A stretch of DNA of 60,241 nucleotides from Carboxylicivirga fragile (lineage in GTDB: Bacteria > Bacteroidota > Bacteroidia > Bacteroidales > Marinilabiliaceae), in NCBI GenBank assembly GCA_025499625.1, contig JAFMVD010000036.1, positions 1 to 60,241 on the forward strand, read 5' to 3'. Under the pieces are notes generated by a model that was not told the DNA's origin, ran no database searches, and was given only the letters and a program-made list of their open reading frames with translations. Position numbers and translations under genes: made by a program. The first letter of the stretch is position 1, and each line of letters begins with the position of its first letter. This document shows positions 52,473-60,241 of this stretch, piece after piece.

Positions 52473-53021
52473 TTAATCCACTAAAACACGAATAGATAAC
52501 TTATCCGTTAAGGTGAAAGTTTTTAAATCAACTCCTTTCAAAAGCAACAAACCAGGCTTTGCCCCCACATTAATACTTCCCCATTCAGGAAACACGTTAA
52601 CACTTTGAGCAAGCTCCTTACTTTCCTTCAATAGAGCTTCTGCCAATGATAGACCTTCTTTTGTATTAGCATTAATATTCTCCCAGGGATCACTTAAAAC
52701 GACTTCTTCCTTAAACTGCTTTATTTCCCAACTAACACTAGGAGGAATAATAAACTGAGGTTTATTATCGAATACCAAACGCCGAACACCAGCAATAATA
52801 AACCGCTTGAGTTTTGTTTCCGAAAAATCTTCTTTTTTCACAAAGCGAACAAAGGCTGGTATAATAACACCTGGGAAATATTCCAGGCCCGGTTCTTCTT
52901 TAAAGGCATTACCGGTTTCCCTAATGGATAAGATACAACCCTCATCATCAACTTCGATAATGGGTCTTTTCATCCACGTTCCATCATCACTTAAAGCATA
53001 ATGCGAACTAAATTTCCTCAT
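52473..53021 (-). CDS. Small amidohydrolase-like protein lacking the catalytic barrel
   Basis: A 182-residue protein. Its start (MRKFSSHYALSDDGTWMKRP, then EVDDEGCILSI) and its end (GSINVGAKPGLLLLKGVDL, LTDKLSIRVLVD) look like the two parts of the beta-sandwich of amidohydrolases. The middle is only about 85 residues. Where the enzyme family has PG-hydrophobic-(V/I)-NAHxH, it has FPGVIIPAFVRF. The only His in the protein is residue 7, so no metal centre can exist. It overlaps the DUF4296 gene by 14 bp and is intact with no frameshift. It may be a repurposed, non-catalytic relative; function unknown. Confidence 0.75.
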   Translation of the reverse strand: MRKFSSHYALSDDGTWMKRPIIEVDDEGCILSIRETGNAFKEEPGLEYFPGVIIPAFVRFVKKEDFSETKLKRFIIAGVRRLVFDNKPQFIIPPSVSWEIKQFKEEVVLSDPWENINANTKEGLSLAEALLKESKELAQSVNVFPEWGSINVGAKPGLLLLKGVDLKTFTLTDKLSIRVLVD

Positions 53022-53820
53022 TAAATTTTATATCAGGGCCTTTAAAAACAGTAGGTATAAAAGTCAACTTCACCTCATTAATTTCCACATCCGATACCTT
53101 TGCAGTATCATGCTCAAACAAAAGCCCCTCTATACTTATTAACGACCTTTGATCCTTCAGAGGCAATGCGAGGCTGCCTGCTGCACTTTTAAATGATTTG
53201 GGAATATGATACACTAAGGTATCACGTGTACTATCAGCAAATAAGGTAATCATCTTCATACTGGCACTATCCAGTTCGTTTGCTTTACCAAACTTATATC
53301 GTGCATGTAAGCGCAAAATTCCATTTTTCAATGAATCAAGCTCAAATTCAAATGGTAAGAAAACATCTGTAGAATCGCCTTCATCAAATGGCAACTTATA
53401 CTTCCGCTTTCCCTTCCACAAATCCTCAACATCACGCATCAAAGCCATTTCATCCGACTTTTGATCACGTTCTTTACTCATTTCTTGTTTCAAGAACGCA
53501 TCTCTTTCGCTTAATATAGAAATAACTTCATCGTAAACATCTGCAAAAATTAAAGGGTTTGCCGAATACCAACTTACAGCCGAATCAAATTCTAGCTTAG
53601 TCAAACCATGCCCATTTAAAACCTGACGATAATAGCCGACAAAACTGGAATCCTCCTTGTTGATTGAACGTCCTGCTTGGGATATGGCAGCTTCCACTTC
53701 ATAAACGTCAGCTAACAACAGAGCCATATCATCCTCATCAGGGATAAAGTCAGCCTTTCCTTCATAATCAGAACAGGAAACTAAAACAACAAATAAACTA
53801 AGTACGAGGTATTTTATCAT
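53008..53820 (-). CDS. DUF4296 domain lipoprotein
   Basis: A 270-residue lipoprotein (lipobox VVLVSCSD) with the DUF4296 helical domain in the first half: DEDDMALLLADVYEVEAAI, LNGHGLTKLEFDSAV, then SANPLIFADVYDEVISIL. The second half (150-270) is beta-rich and unrecognised. DUF4296 proteins are restricted to Bacteroidota and have no known function. It heads the operon with the small amidohydrolase-like gene and cysQ. Confidence 0.9.
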   Translation of the reverse strand: MIKYLVLSLFVVLVSCSDYEGKADFIPDEDDMALLLADVYEVEAAISQAGRSINKEDSSFVGYYRQVLNGHGLTKLEFDSAVSWYSANPLIFADVYDEVISILSERDAFLKQEMSKERDQKSDEMALMRDVEDLWKGKRKYKLPFDEGDSTDVFLPFEFELDSLKNGILRLHARYKFGKANELDSASMKMITLFADSTRDTLVYHIPKSFKSAAGSLALPLKDQRSLISIEGLLFEHDTAKVSDVEINEVKLTFIPTVFKGPDIKFNEEI

Positions 53821-53906
53821 TTCGGTAATTTTTGCTTACCAAAAGTACTAAAAAATGAGAAACACCAAGGATTTGATAATAAACAAAAGGCTCTATCATA
53901 TTTAAA

Positions 53907-54148
53907 GGTTGGTTGATTCAACCCATTCTGGGTTGTGGAGTTTTTGTTATTTACACCACGATGTTCATCCGTGGCTATAAATGTTCAATCCTTTCAGGAT
54001 TATTCTTCTATACCGATTAGTTAAATTGGTATTATAACCACGAAGTGGTTTAACGTTAATAACCCTGGGTGAAACCCAGAGGATGCCAATACAGTCTAAC
54101 ACAACCCTGAAATGGGTTGAATGTTCATCTATTGCAATATTACCAACC
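53907..54148. repeat. Nested palindrome array (repetitive intergenic element)
   Basis: About 240 bp without a credible gene hold seven small palindromes centred near 53927, 53965, 53994, 54021, 54043, 54072 and 54110. Four have a 3-base loop of TTC or GAA, such as CAACCCA-ttc-TGGGTTG (53919) and CTGGGT-gaa-ACCCAG (54065). The whole is bounded by GGTTGGT (53907-53913) and its complement (54142-54148), and ATTCAACCCA (53916-53925) is repeated inverted at 54113-54122. Similar tracts are familiar from Bacteroidota intergenic regions. It fills most of the 386-bp gap between the DUF4296 and WbaP-type genes. Confidence 0.75.
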
Positions 54149-54206
54149 ATTAATTTTGAAAAAGCAAATCAAAAAATATTTTGAAACCACCGTTTCATAG
54201 ATAACT

Positions 54207-55604
54207 CTACTTGCCATCCGCCCGCAACATAGTACGAACCGTTTTAAGGATAATCACAAAATCTAACTTCAAAGACCAACTGTCAATGTATTCCAGATCC
54301 ATGCGCATCCATTCTTCAAACGAGATATCATTTCGCGAAGCACTCACCTGCCATATACATGTAATACCGGGCTTCATCGACAAACGACGCAATTGCCAAC
54401 GTTCGTATTCTTTAACTTCAGAAGGTACTGGAGGGCGTGGTCCAACAATTGACATGTCTCCTAATAAAACATTAAAAAACTGAGGCAACTCATCCAAACT
54501 AGTCTTACGTAAAAAATGCCCAACACCTGTAATGCGAGGATCTCTTTCCATTTTAAATGCTGGACCATCCATTTCATTCTGATCCATTAAATCCTTCTTC
54601 AAATCTTCCGCATTGGTAACCATGGTGCGAAACTTATACACCCAAAACTTACGCCCACGGATACCTACCCGCTTTTGCTTAAAGAAGACTGGTCCTTTGG
54701 ATGTTAATTTAATCGCAATAGCTAAACCAATATATATCGGAGAAAAAACAGTAATCACCATGAACGACACTACAAAGTCATAAATAGCCTTAAACTTTAA
54801 GGATAAATAATCCATTGGTGTATTCGAGATGGTTAGTACTGGTGTAGTATCGAAGTAATGTAAATGTGTTTTATTGGTCAGCATATTAAAGAAGGGTGAG
54901 GACATGCGAAATACCACTCCTACCTCATTACATGAAGTTAGGTGAGACATGATTTCCTCCATTCTTGCCTTCTCCTGGCAATATATTAATTCGTCGATGG
55001 TTCTTTCTGCTAATATCTGATCAACATTGGCATCCGAACCTAAAAATGGAGCCACATCATGATGTGTCGCTTTTAACTCATCTGTACCAATGATTCCTAC
55101 AATACGATAACCCCATTCGGGATTATTTAATATCTGATTGATGAAAGTGGATGCTGACTTATCTCCTACAATTAATATATTTCGATAATTAAGTCCTCGC
55201 TTTCGTGCACCTTTCAAATACTGATATATCAGCACTTTCTCAATAAAAGTAAGCAAAGTAACTATGCCTCCAAAATACAATATTGGAACTAAGCCAATGT
55301 AGAAGAGATTAAACACGAATACTGATAAGGCCAAGAGTCCAGAGCCTAGTATAGACATCACTATCACATTAAAGAGCACCACCGAATATGGGCGAGAACG
55401 GTATAACTCATTCAAGCGCAGGCCCTTTGAAAGCACTAACCAAATAACCAGAATAAGTAAATGCAGAATGACTGAGTCCTTATTACGAATGAAAGCCAAC
55501 TGCTCAAAATGAAACCACAATGCAATTTCAAATGAAATCCAGGCGATAAGTACGTCTAAAGCTGCTAAAGCATTATGAACAACCTTCTCTTTTTCTCTCA
55601 GCAT
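54207..55604 (-). CDS. Undecaprenyl-phosphate sugar phosphotransferase (WbaP/WcaJ type)
   Basis: A 465-residue membrane enzyme that starts capsule or exopolysaccharide units by moving a sugar phosphate to undecaprenyl phosphate. Several membrane helices (about 15-125) are followed by a Rossmann-like CoA_binding_3 domain (about 140-250), another membrane helix (about 285), and the bacterial sugar transferase core: KFRTMVTNAE, DPRITGVGHFLRKTSLDELP, MSIVGPRPPVPSE and MKPGITCIWQVS. The capsule protein Wzi is next on the same strand. Sugar specificity is not predictable. Confidence 0.95.
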   Translation of the reverse strand: MLREKEKVVHNALAALDVLIAWISFEIALWFHFEQLAFIRNKDSVILHLLILVIWLVLSKGLRLNELYRSRPYSVVLFNVIVMSILGSGLLALSVFVFNLFYIGLVPILYFGGIVTLLTFIEKVLIYQYLKGARKRGLNYRNILIVGDKSASTFINQILNNPEWGYRIVGIIGTDELKATHHDVAPFLGSDANVDQILAERTIDELIYCQEKARMEEIMSHLTSCNEVGVVFRMSSPFFNMLTNKTHLHYFDTTPVLTISNTPMDYLSLKFKAIYDFVVSFMVITVFSPIYIGLAIAIKLTSKGPVFFKQKRVGIRGRKFWVYKFRTMVTNAEDLKKDLMDQNEMDGPAFKMERDPRITGVGHFLRKTSLDELPQFFNVLLGDMSIVGPRPPVPSEVKEYERWQLRRLSMKPGITCIWQVSASRNDISFEEWMRMDLEYIDSWSLKLDFVIILKTVRTMLRADGK

Positions 55605-55741
55605 TGCGTGTGTTTTGTTTCCAGTGTAAAAATAGAAATTAAGATTTGTTTAACAAAGCAAACATCGTCTTTGTCCTGTATCGCTCCGCTAAACCCTGAT
55701 TACCAATACATGTTTTAAAGCATCATCGCTGCGGATTAAAC

Positions 55742-57364
55742 CTATAAATTAAATTTTGGTCGATAAACTATACCCAATCGAAATCCAAACGATTCATACA
55801 AATCCCCAAAATCATAGGCTAGTGTTCCATTAACTGCCAATCCCGGAACAGCTTCTAGTTTCCAAACAGCACCAAACATCGTATAATATTGTTTTTTACT
55901 GTCTTCATAAAAATAATTGGGAGTTCGTTCCCAACTATAACGATAGGCAAATTCTTCGGCATAACTCCCCTTATTGATGGTGTAACTTGCTTTGAATAAA
56001 TAGGACAAACTACTCGTTATGCTACCTTCCGCACCTAAATGAATGGCATTAACTCGATTGTTGATGAATTTGCCATGTTTATTAATTTTCCCAGAATTGT
56101 ACTTATCGGCTGTTTCGATTGTATGGTACAAGGATGTACCCATGGACTGACCATAATAAGTCCACCCAGTGTAATAAGACCCATTATTCATGTAATCGTC
56201 GCGGCCTCCAAACTTATAACCTTCATTCATGGCTACTTGCATATAACGATCTACCTCAGGCCAGGTCCATCCTGTTCTTGTTTCTCCAAATACCTCGTAC
56301 ATAAAGTTATCAAAATCACCTTCTATATCATCTTTCCATATGATTGATCCTTCCTTGTGTCCATTATAATCCACAGGATACAAAGGATCAGGTATGCCAT
56401 AATCGGATTGCACATCATGTTTAATAACTTCTACTGAGATACCCTTCAACCATGACATTTCTTTGGGATAAACTAATATTCCAATGGTATAATCCTTATT
56501 CTCACCATTCCATAATTTCATACCAGAGGCATCGGCAAAGGGTTTCTGCCAATAAAATTGCAAATCTAACAGCTCGTGTTTATAATACAAGCCAAAATCC
56601 CATAGGCCCATATGAGCCCCGGCAGCATTAGTCTCTTCACCTCCACCAAGCTTAGCTGAACCTTTAGCCATAAAAGTGGCCCAAAAATCAATAGGTATCT
56701 TTGTACCATCAGGACGAGTACCTCCAAATAAGGCCGAATGCACGATTCCTGCATAGGGCTGCAACTTTACATTTCCCAATCGGGCATAGGCCCACTTCTC
56801 GTGCAAGAGTACATTACTGGCACTATTACTTTTCTCTCCTCTGTCATCATTTAATACACCTTGAGATATGCCTCCTTTAATCTCTAACCAGTTCTTGGTA
56901 AAACCCAAGGGTATATAATCATTAAAGCCGAAGGTAATTCGAGGTATTGGTCGCACATTGGAGCTCATCAGAAAAAAACCAGATGTTAGTTTTTCATCAT
57001 AAGTAATGGGACTATAGGCTTCCATTCCCATGGAATAGTCAATTTCCCAAACTTCTCCTTTAACATATAATTCGTGTAAAAAGCTTCTTTTAATATCAGC
57101 ATTCATTACTCCGCCAAAACCAGTGCTCAGCGTGAAATTCGATTTATTAATAAAAGTATGTTTGATTCCTCCATATACCAGAGCATTGCTCTTCCCGTAT
57201 TGATCGAATAATCCCCAGTTATTGGCATGCGACCAAAGTGGGTTTAGTTCGTGTGAAGAAAGAGTGCCATAAGTGGCCAACTTTATCGACAAGGTATCCA
57301 CTTGTGCTTTTAAGGCTGTGATGATTCCAAATACAATAATACCAGCAAAGACAAGTCGTTTCAT
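55742..57364 (-). CDS. Capsule assembly Wzi family outer-membrane protein
   Basis: A 540-residue outer-membrane beta-barrel with signal peptide ending LKA before Gln21. Family signs are THELNPLWSHANNWG-like sequence near the start (here SSHELNPLWSHANNWG), repeated aromatic strand ends, and YYTGWTYYGQSMGTSLY late in the protein. Wzi helps anchor capsule polysaccharide at the surface. The gap to the transferase gene (55605-55741) holds only an AT-rich spacer and a remnant resembling the element at 53907. Confidence 0.9.
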   Translation of the reverse strand: MKRLVFAGIIVFGIITALKAQVDTLSIKLATYGTLSSHELNPLWSHANNWGLFDQYGKSNALVYGGIKHTFINKSNFTLSTGFGGVMNADIKRSFLHELYVKGEVWEIDYSMGMEAYSPITYDEKLTSGFFLMSSNVRPIPRITFGFNDYIPLGFTKNWLEIKGGISQGVLNDDRGEKSNSASNVLLHEKWAYARLGNVKLQPYAGIVHSALFGGTRPDGTKIPIDFWATFMAKGSAKLGGGEETNAAGAHMGLWDFGLYYKHELLDLQFYWQKPFADASGMKLWNGENKDYTIGILVYPKEMSWLKGISVEVIKHDVQSDYGIPDPLYPVDYNGHKEGSIIWKDDIEGDFDNFMYEVFGETRTGWTWPEVDRYMQVAMNEGYKFGGRDDYMNNGSYYTGWTYYGQSMGTSLYHTIETADKYNSGKINKHGKFINNRVNAIHLGAEGSITSSLSYLFKASYTINKGSYAEEFAYRYSWERTPNYFYEDSKKQYYTMFGAVWKLEAVPGLAVNGTLAYDFGDLYESFGFRLGIVYRPKFNL

Positions 57365-57422
57365 TACTATCTATTTAAGGTGCACAAAAGTAAAATAATT
57401 ATATAAGTATAATCATTTGCAT

Positions 57423-58664
57423 TTACAAGAACATTAATTTCCAATATGGAATAAAACGCACTTCGGTTTCTCCCACAATAATTATATCGTCTAGCGACAA
57501 ATTAATAACATAACCATACATTGGTTTATAAGCTGTCAAAAAACTACGATACGAGCGACTTACTGCTCCTCGCTTTAAGTTTGAAAATTTTACTTCAACC
57601 GGCACCATGCTCCCTTTTTCATTCACAATAAAATCTACTTCAGCCTTATCTTTGGTTCGCCAATAATGAATAGGAGTAGTTGGGCTATGAAATTTATTAC
57701 GCAGTAACAGGTACACAAAGTTTTGAAATATAAATCCATCATGTGCATTATTTGCCTGACCAAAACGCCTACGCCCAAAATGGCACATTCCCAAATCGTT
57801 GAAATACACAGTTGGCGACTTAATCAACTCCTTTTTGAGATTAGTAAAGTACGGCTTCACAACATCAACCACGAAGGTTTTTTCGGCATACCACAGATAC
57901 CTCTTAATTGTATCCACCGATACTCCAACTTCGCAAGCAAGTGTTGAATAATTAATCAAGCCTCCGGCCTGCACAGCCAAAAGCTGAATCAATTTGGTAA
58001 ATTTATCAGGTTCACGAACGCCTAATAAATAGGCAATATCTCGTGTGATATAAGATGTATAAATTTCATTCATCACCTCCGATTTTCGCTGCTCACTTTC
58101 GGCCATTACCAACTTTGGATAACCACCAAAGCGAAGATACTCATCAAGGTACTGTTGCAATTTAGTCCCTTGAATATTACAAAATTGCTCAAGACGATCG
58201 CTGTATTTATAATCCGATTTAAAATCAATAAACTCGCTAAAAGTAACCGGATACATTTCAACAGTCTGCTTACGACCTGTTAAAGCCTCAGCTATATGTT
58301 CTTTTAACTCAAGACTGCCCGACCCACTTACCACGAACTTATAGGGCAGATTCATGTCGTATATCCCTTTCAAAAAACGACCTACATCTTCTTTCTGCTG
58401 TATCTCATCAATAAACACAAAACCTTTATTGTTGCCAAATTCCAATCGGATACGATCAAGAAGCACCTGTTGTGAAGCAAAATATTGAGTATCTTCTTCA
58501 ATATCCAGATTCATAAACAACACACGCTCTCCAATCTTAACAAGTTCATCCATCACCTGATACATGACTGTAGTTTTTCCAACTTGTCGCGCCCCAATGA
58601 TAACAATAACCTCCTTTAAGTATAGAAAAGATTCAATCTTATGTTTTTCAAGTCGTCTTATCAC
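57423..58664 (-). CDS. AAA ATPase with DUF4143 nuclease-like domain
   Basis: A 413-residue protein. The AAA_14 domain has Walker A GARQVGKTT (residues 24-32) and Walker B GFVFIDEIQ (about 81-89). An HTH-like middle (NYSTLACEVGVSVDTIKRYL) and a DUF4143 C-terminus with HYWRTKDKAEVDFIV and VPVEVKFS follow; the last has the D-x(n)-E-x-K pattern of PD-(D/E)XK folds. The family is very common in bacteria and archaea, and its cellular role is unsettled. A 33-bp tandem repeat lies just upstream. Confidence 0.93.
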   Translation of the reverse strand: MIRRLEKHKIESFLYLKEVIVIIGARQVGKTTVMYQVMDELVKIGERVLFMNLDIEEDTQYFASQQVLLDRIRLEFGNNKGFVFIDEIQQKEDVGRFLKGIYDMNLPYKFVVSGSGSLELKEHIAEALTGRKQTVEMYPVTFSEFIDFKSDYKYSDRLEQFCNIQGTKLQQYLDEYLRFGGYPKLVMAESEQRKSEVMNEIYTSYITRDIAYLLGVREPDKFTKLIQLLAVQAGGLINYSTLACEVGVSVDTIKRYLWYAEKTFVVDVVKPYFTNLKKELIKSPTVYFNDLGMCHFGRRRFGQANNAHDGFIFQNFVYLLLRNKFHSPTTPIHYWRTKDKAEVDFIVNEKGSMVPVEVKFSNLKRGAVSRSYRSFLTAYKPMYGYVINLSLDDIIIVGETEVRFIPYWKLMFL

Positions 58665-58728
58665 AGCTTATTCCATTATAAATCAGAATCAAACATACAA
58701 AATAACTAAAAGCATTACAAGTCCATAT

Positions 58729-58820
58729 GTGTTTTCATCGGGTTAATTCACTACTGTAGTTGTGTTTTTATCGGGTTAATTCATTACTGTGCTTGTGTTT
58801 TTATCGGATTAAAATTATAT
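58729..58820. repeat. 33-bp tandem repeat upstream of the AAA/DUF4143 gene
   Basis: Units start at 58729, 58762 and 58795, each beginning GTGTTTT(c/t)ATCGG(g/a)TTAA. Units 1 and 2 are complete (33 bp each, about 5 differences) and unit 3 is partial. The block ends about 60 bp upstream of the AAA gene start. Confidence 0.85.
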
Positions 58821-58905
58821 TGTTTATCTAGCAGCACGAAAACACACCCACATATGTGGCTTATACCGATCACAAAAGCAACTTCCCTGATTTATCATAT
58901 CTAAG

Positions 58906-59517
58906 CTATATCGTTCCCAAGTACTTGCTATTAGAAAAACCACGCTCTTTATAATCACGAAACACCAACCATATATCATACTTTTCATTTCCAAAAGAAT
59001 CAATCTTCCATAAATATGAACAATCTCTGCGTCGTGCCTCCGTTTGTTTATACTCTATGATATATTGACCTCGTACATTGGCGATCATAAATAAAGTATC
59101 TAAAGCACTTCCGCTATCTTCTTTTGACCACTGTAATAACAAACCTTCATGCGTTCTTTCAATACTTGTATTAGTTGGCAACGGAACAGATCCCATACTT
59201 ACCAATGCTTTAGTAAAATCAATGTACTGATTTGGGAATTCTCCATAAATTGAATTTAAAAGATTATAAGACTTTGCTGCTGCATATGCAGAACATCCGC
59301 TTGCTACTTGCTGAAAACAAATTTTCAATACATCCTTATATGGACTTAAAAATTCGTTAACCAAACTCATCTTTTGTCGCTGTGCCAATTGTTTCACTGA
59401 TTTCTTGTCCTTATATTGACTTGGCAACGACCTCACATAACTCTTACCATACATTTGATAGGTGACTACACTACCTATTTTGCCTGATGAACCATCGTTA
59501 ATATTGTATCGTGCCAT
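58906..59517 (-). CDS. DUF6266 family protein
   Basis: A 203-residue protein beginning MARYNINDGSSGKIGSVVTY, with YVRSLPSQYKDKKSVKQL soon after, the conserved start of DUF6266. The rest is a beta-rich domain with no motif I recognise. There is no signal peptide. Function is unknown. ATG 59517 is chosen because family proteins begin just before the GK(I/V)G motif; the frame runs to 59571. The 286-bp gap to the next gene shows nothing clear. Confidence 0.85.
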   Translation of the reverse strand: MARYNINDGSSGKIGSVVTYQMYGKSYVRSLPSQYKDKKSVKQLAQRQKMSLVNEFLSPYKDVLKICFQQVASGCSAYAAAKSYNLLNSIYGEFPNQYIDFTKALVSMGSVPLPTNTSIERTHEGLLLQWSKEDSGSALDTLFMIANVRGQYIIEYKQTEARRRDCSYLWKIDSFGNEKYDIWLVFRDYKERGFSNSKYLGTI

Positions 59518-59803
59518 AATTTTAAAGACTGTTAGAGAATTAGACAATAGAAACAAGACTTTACAAGGCACACACTATATTTAAATGCACCTCTAAAGGC
59601 CAACTAGTTACCAACATTGTACTTGCCTTGCTATAAAATCACACAAAAGTTACAACTAACATCCATAATGCTTTAACTGACTTAAATAAGATTTCAAATG
59701 ATAATGACCAAACACCATTCTTACATGCTTAAGCACTGACAATAGGCGATTTGGAAGTAAAATTAAATATAGATGATATCTGAAGTAAAACCAAAAACTA
59801 TTT

Positions 59804-60184
59804 ATGATGTCTAATACAAATCGATTATTTAACATCCCCGATGCCAATTTAATTGAATTCGGTGAAATGGTTGCAGCCAAGCTGCCCGAGGACATAGCGG
59901 AATTAAATAACTTCGACAGAACGATTAATGAAAGTTATCCGCCTTCGATAAGGACTGCCATTAGTGAATTTAAGGCCTTTCCCACTGATCAGGTGGTGAT
60001 TGATGAGATGGCTGAACTAACAAAAAATGTGAATGACGCCCTTTCTGCATGTAATAAGTGTTACCGGACCATAAGCTTTTTTGCTCAAAAAGCTTTTCCT
60101 GAAAATAAATCCATTCAAAATCAGTTTGGATTAAACGACATTGTAAGTAAGCATTCGGGCTCATACGTCATGAATGCTCAATAA
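59804..60184 (+). CDS. Unrecognised 126-residue soluble protein
   Basis: A complete short gene with two adjacent ATGs (59804, 59807). The protein is mostly helical, with FGEMVAAKLPEDIAELNNFD, then DEMAELTKNVNDALSACNKCY and FFAQKAFPENKSIQNQFGL. The C-N-K-C pair is its only Cys motif. No signal peptide or membrane segment. I do not recognise the family. The last 57 bases of the window after it hold nothing I can assign. Confidence 0.7.
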   Translation: MMSNTNRLFNIPDANLIEFGEMVAAKLPEDIAELNNFDRTINESYPPSIRTAISEFKAFPTDQVVIDEMAELTKNVNDALSACNKCYRTISFFAQKAFPENKSIQNQFGLNDIVSKHSGSYVMNAQ

Positions 60185-60241
60185 TTTTAGTTAATGCGAG
60201 ACATTCCAACATCAGGTAGAATCCATGGACAATTCTCACCA

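Noticed and set aside
53965-54150. 61-codon reverse frame in the palindrome array
   Set aside because: It is generated by the repeats themselves; similar peptides are predicted from such repeats in many genomes and show no protein-like conservation pattern.
58729-58820. CRISPR array
   Set aside because: The 33-bp units are directly adjacent with no unique spacers, and no cas genes are present in the window.
1-60241. Defence island, biosynthetic cluster or insertion sequence
   Set aside because: No transposase, restriction, CBASS, retron, Cas or large synthase genes were seen; the only mobile genes are those at the left end, and the only toxin-type pair is at 39.5 kb.

Overview
The window is a low-GC chromosomal segment from a member of the Bacteroidota, most likely a marine or gut-type Bacteroidales/Marinilabiliales relative; the rank below phylum is my guess. 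The phylum call rests on GldH, an S46 dipeptidyl peptidase, DUF4296 and Wzi proteins, an HYC_CC_PP protein, an IntDOT-type integrase, and many promoters of the TTG-N19/21-TAnnTTTG type rather than sigma-70 -10 boxes. Shine-Dalgarno sequences are mostly absent, also typical of the phylum. Starts were therefore chosen from -7 boxes, signal peptides and family length.

Layout. Positions 1-3.55 kb are the right end of an integrative element that entered through the 3' end of a tRNA-Arg(CCG) gene: a partial mobile-element protein, an excisionase-like HTH protein, an RteC-like protein, a tyrosine recombinase, and an att region with repeated GTGACCTC motifs. 3.7-7.1 kb is a three-gene metal-handling operon (HYC_CC_PP, TonB receptor, two-domain HMA protein). 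7.2-14.3 kb holds an Fe-S pair (NifU-C, Mrp), a PAS histidine kinase, and a reverse-strand operon holB-ricT-gldH-trmB-atl. 14.4-22.2 kb has a radical SAM protein, a glycosyltransferase, an S46 peptidase, RNase H and a TPR histidine kinase. 22.4-24.6 kb is a cluster of three PorT-like barrels. 24.6-39.4 kb is housekeeping: rnhB, a glutaminyl-cyclase-like M28 enzyme, cysS, rnr, metA, lipoproteins and a pseudouridine synthase. 39.4-40.1 kb is a toxin-antitoxin pair. 40.2-53.8 kb has an EFR1 ferredoxin, ywbE, tRNA-Cys, folB, glnS, gltX, class II nrdJ, kdtA, pgk, cysQ and a DUF4296 operon. 53.9-57.4 kb has a palindrome-rich element followed by capsule genes (WbaP-like transferase, Wzi). 57.4-60.2 kb ends with an AAA/DUF4143 protein, a DUF6266 protein and an unrecognised gene.

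Working together: the Cys-rich operon probably moves or senses copper-like metal across the outer membrane and periplasm. The M28 cyclase may act on the many exported proteins here whose predicted mature N-terminus is Gln. The capsule genes and KdtA serve the cell surface.

I did not find a clear-cut new defence or biosynthetic system. The strongest unexplained signals are: two copies of one hairpin (13-base arms, 16-base loop) just upstream of the gltX and kdtA promoters; a perfect palindrome filling the spacer of the nrdJ promoter; a nested array of small palindromes at 53.9-54.15 kb; a 182-residue amidohydrolase remnant lacking its catalytic core; and the Cys-pair metal operon.
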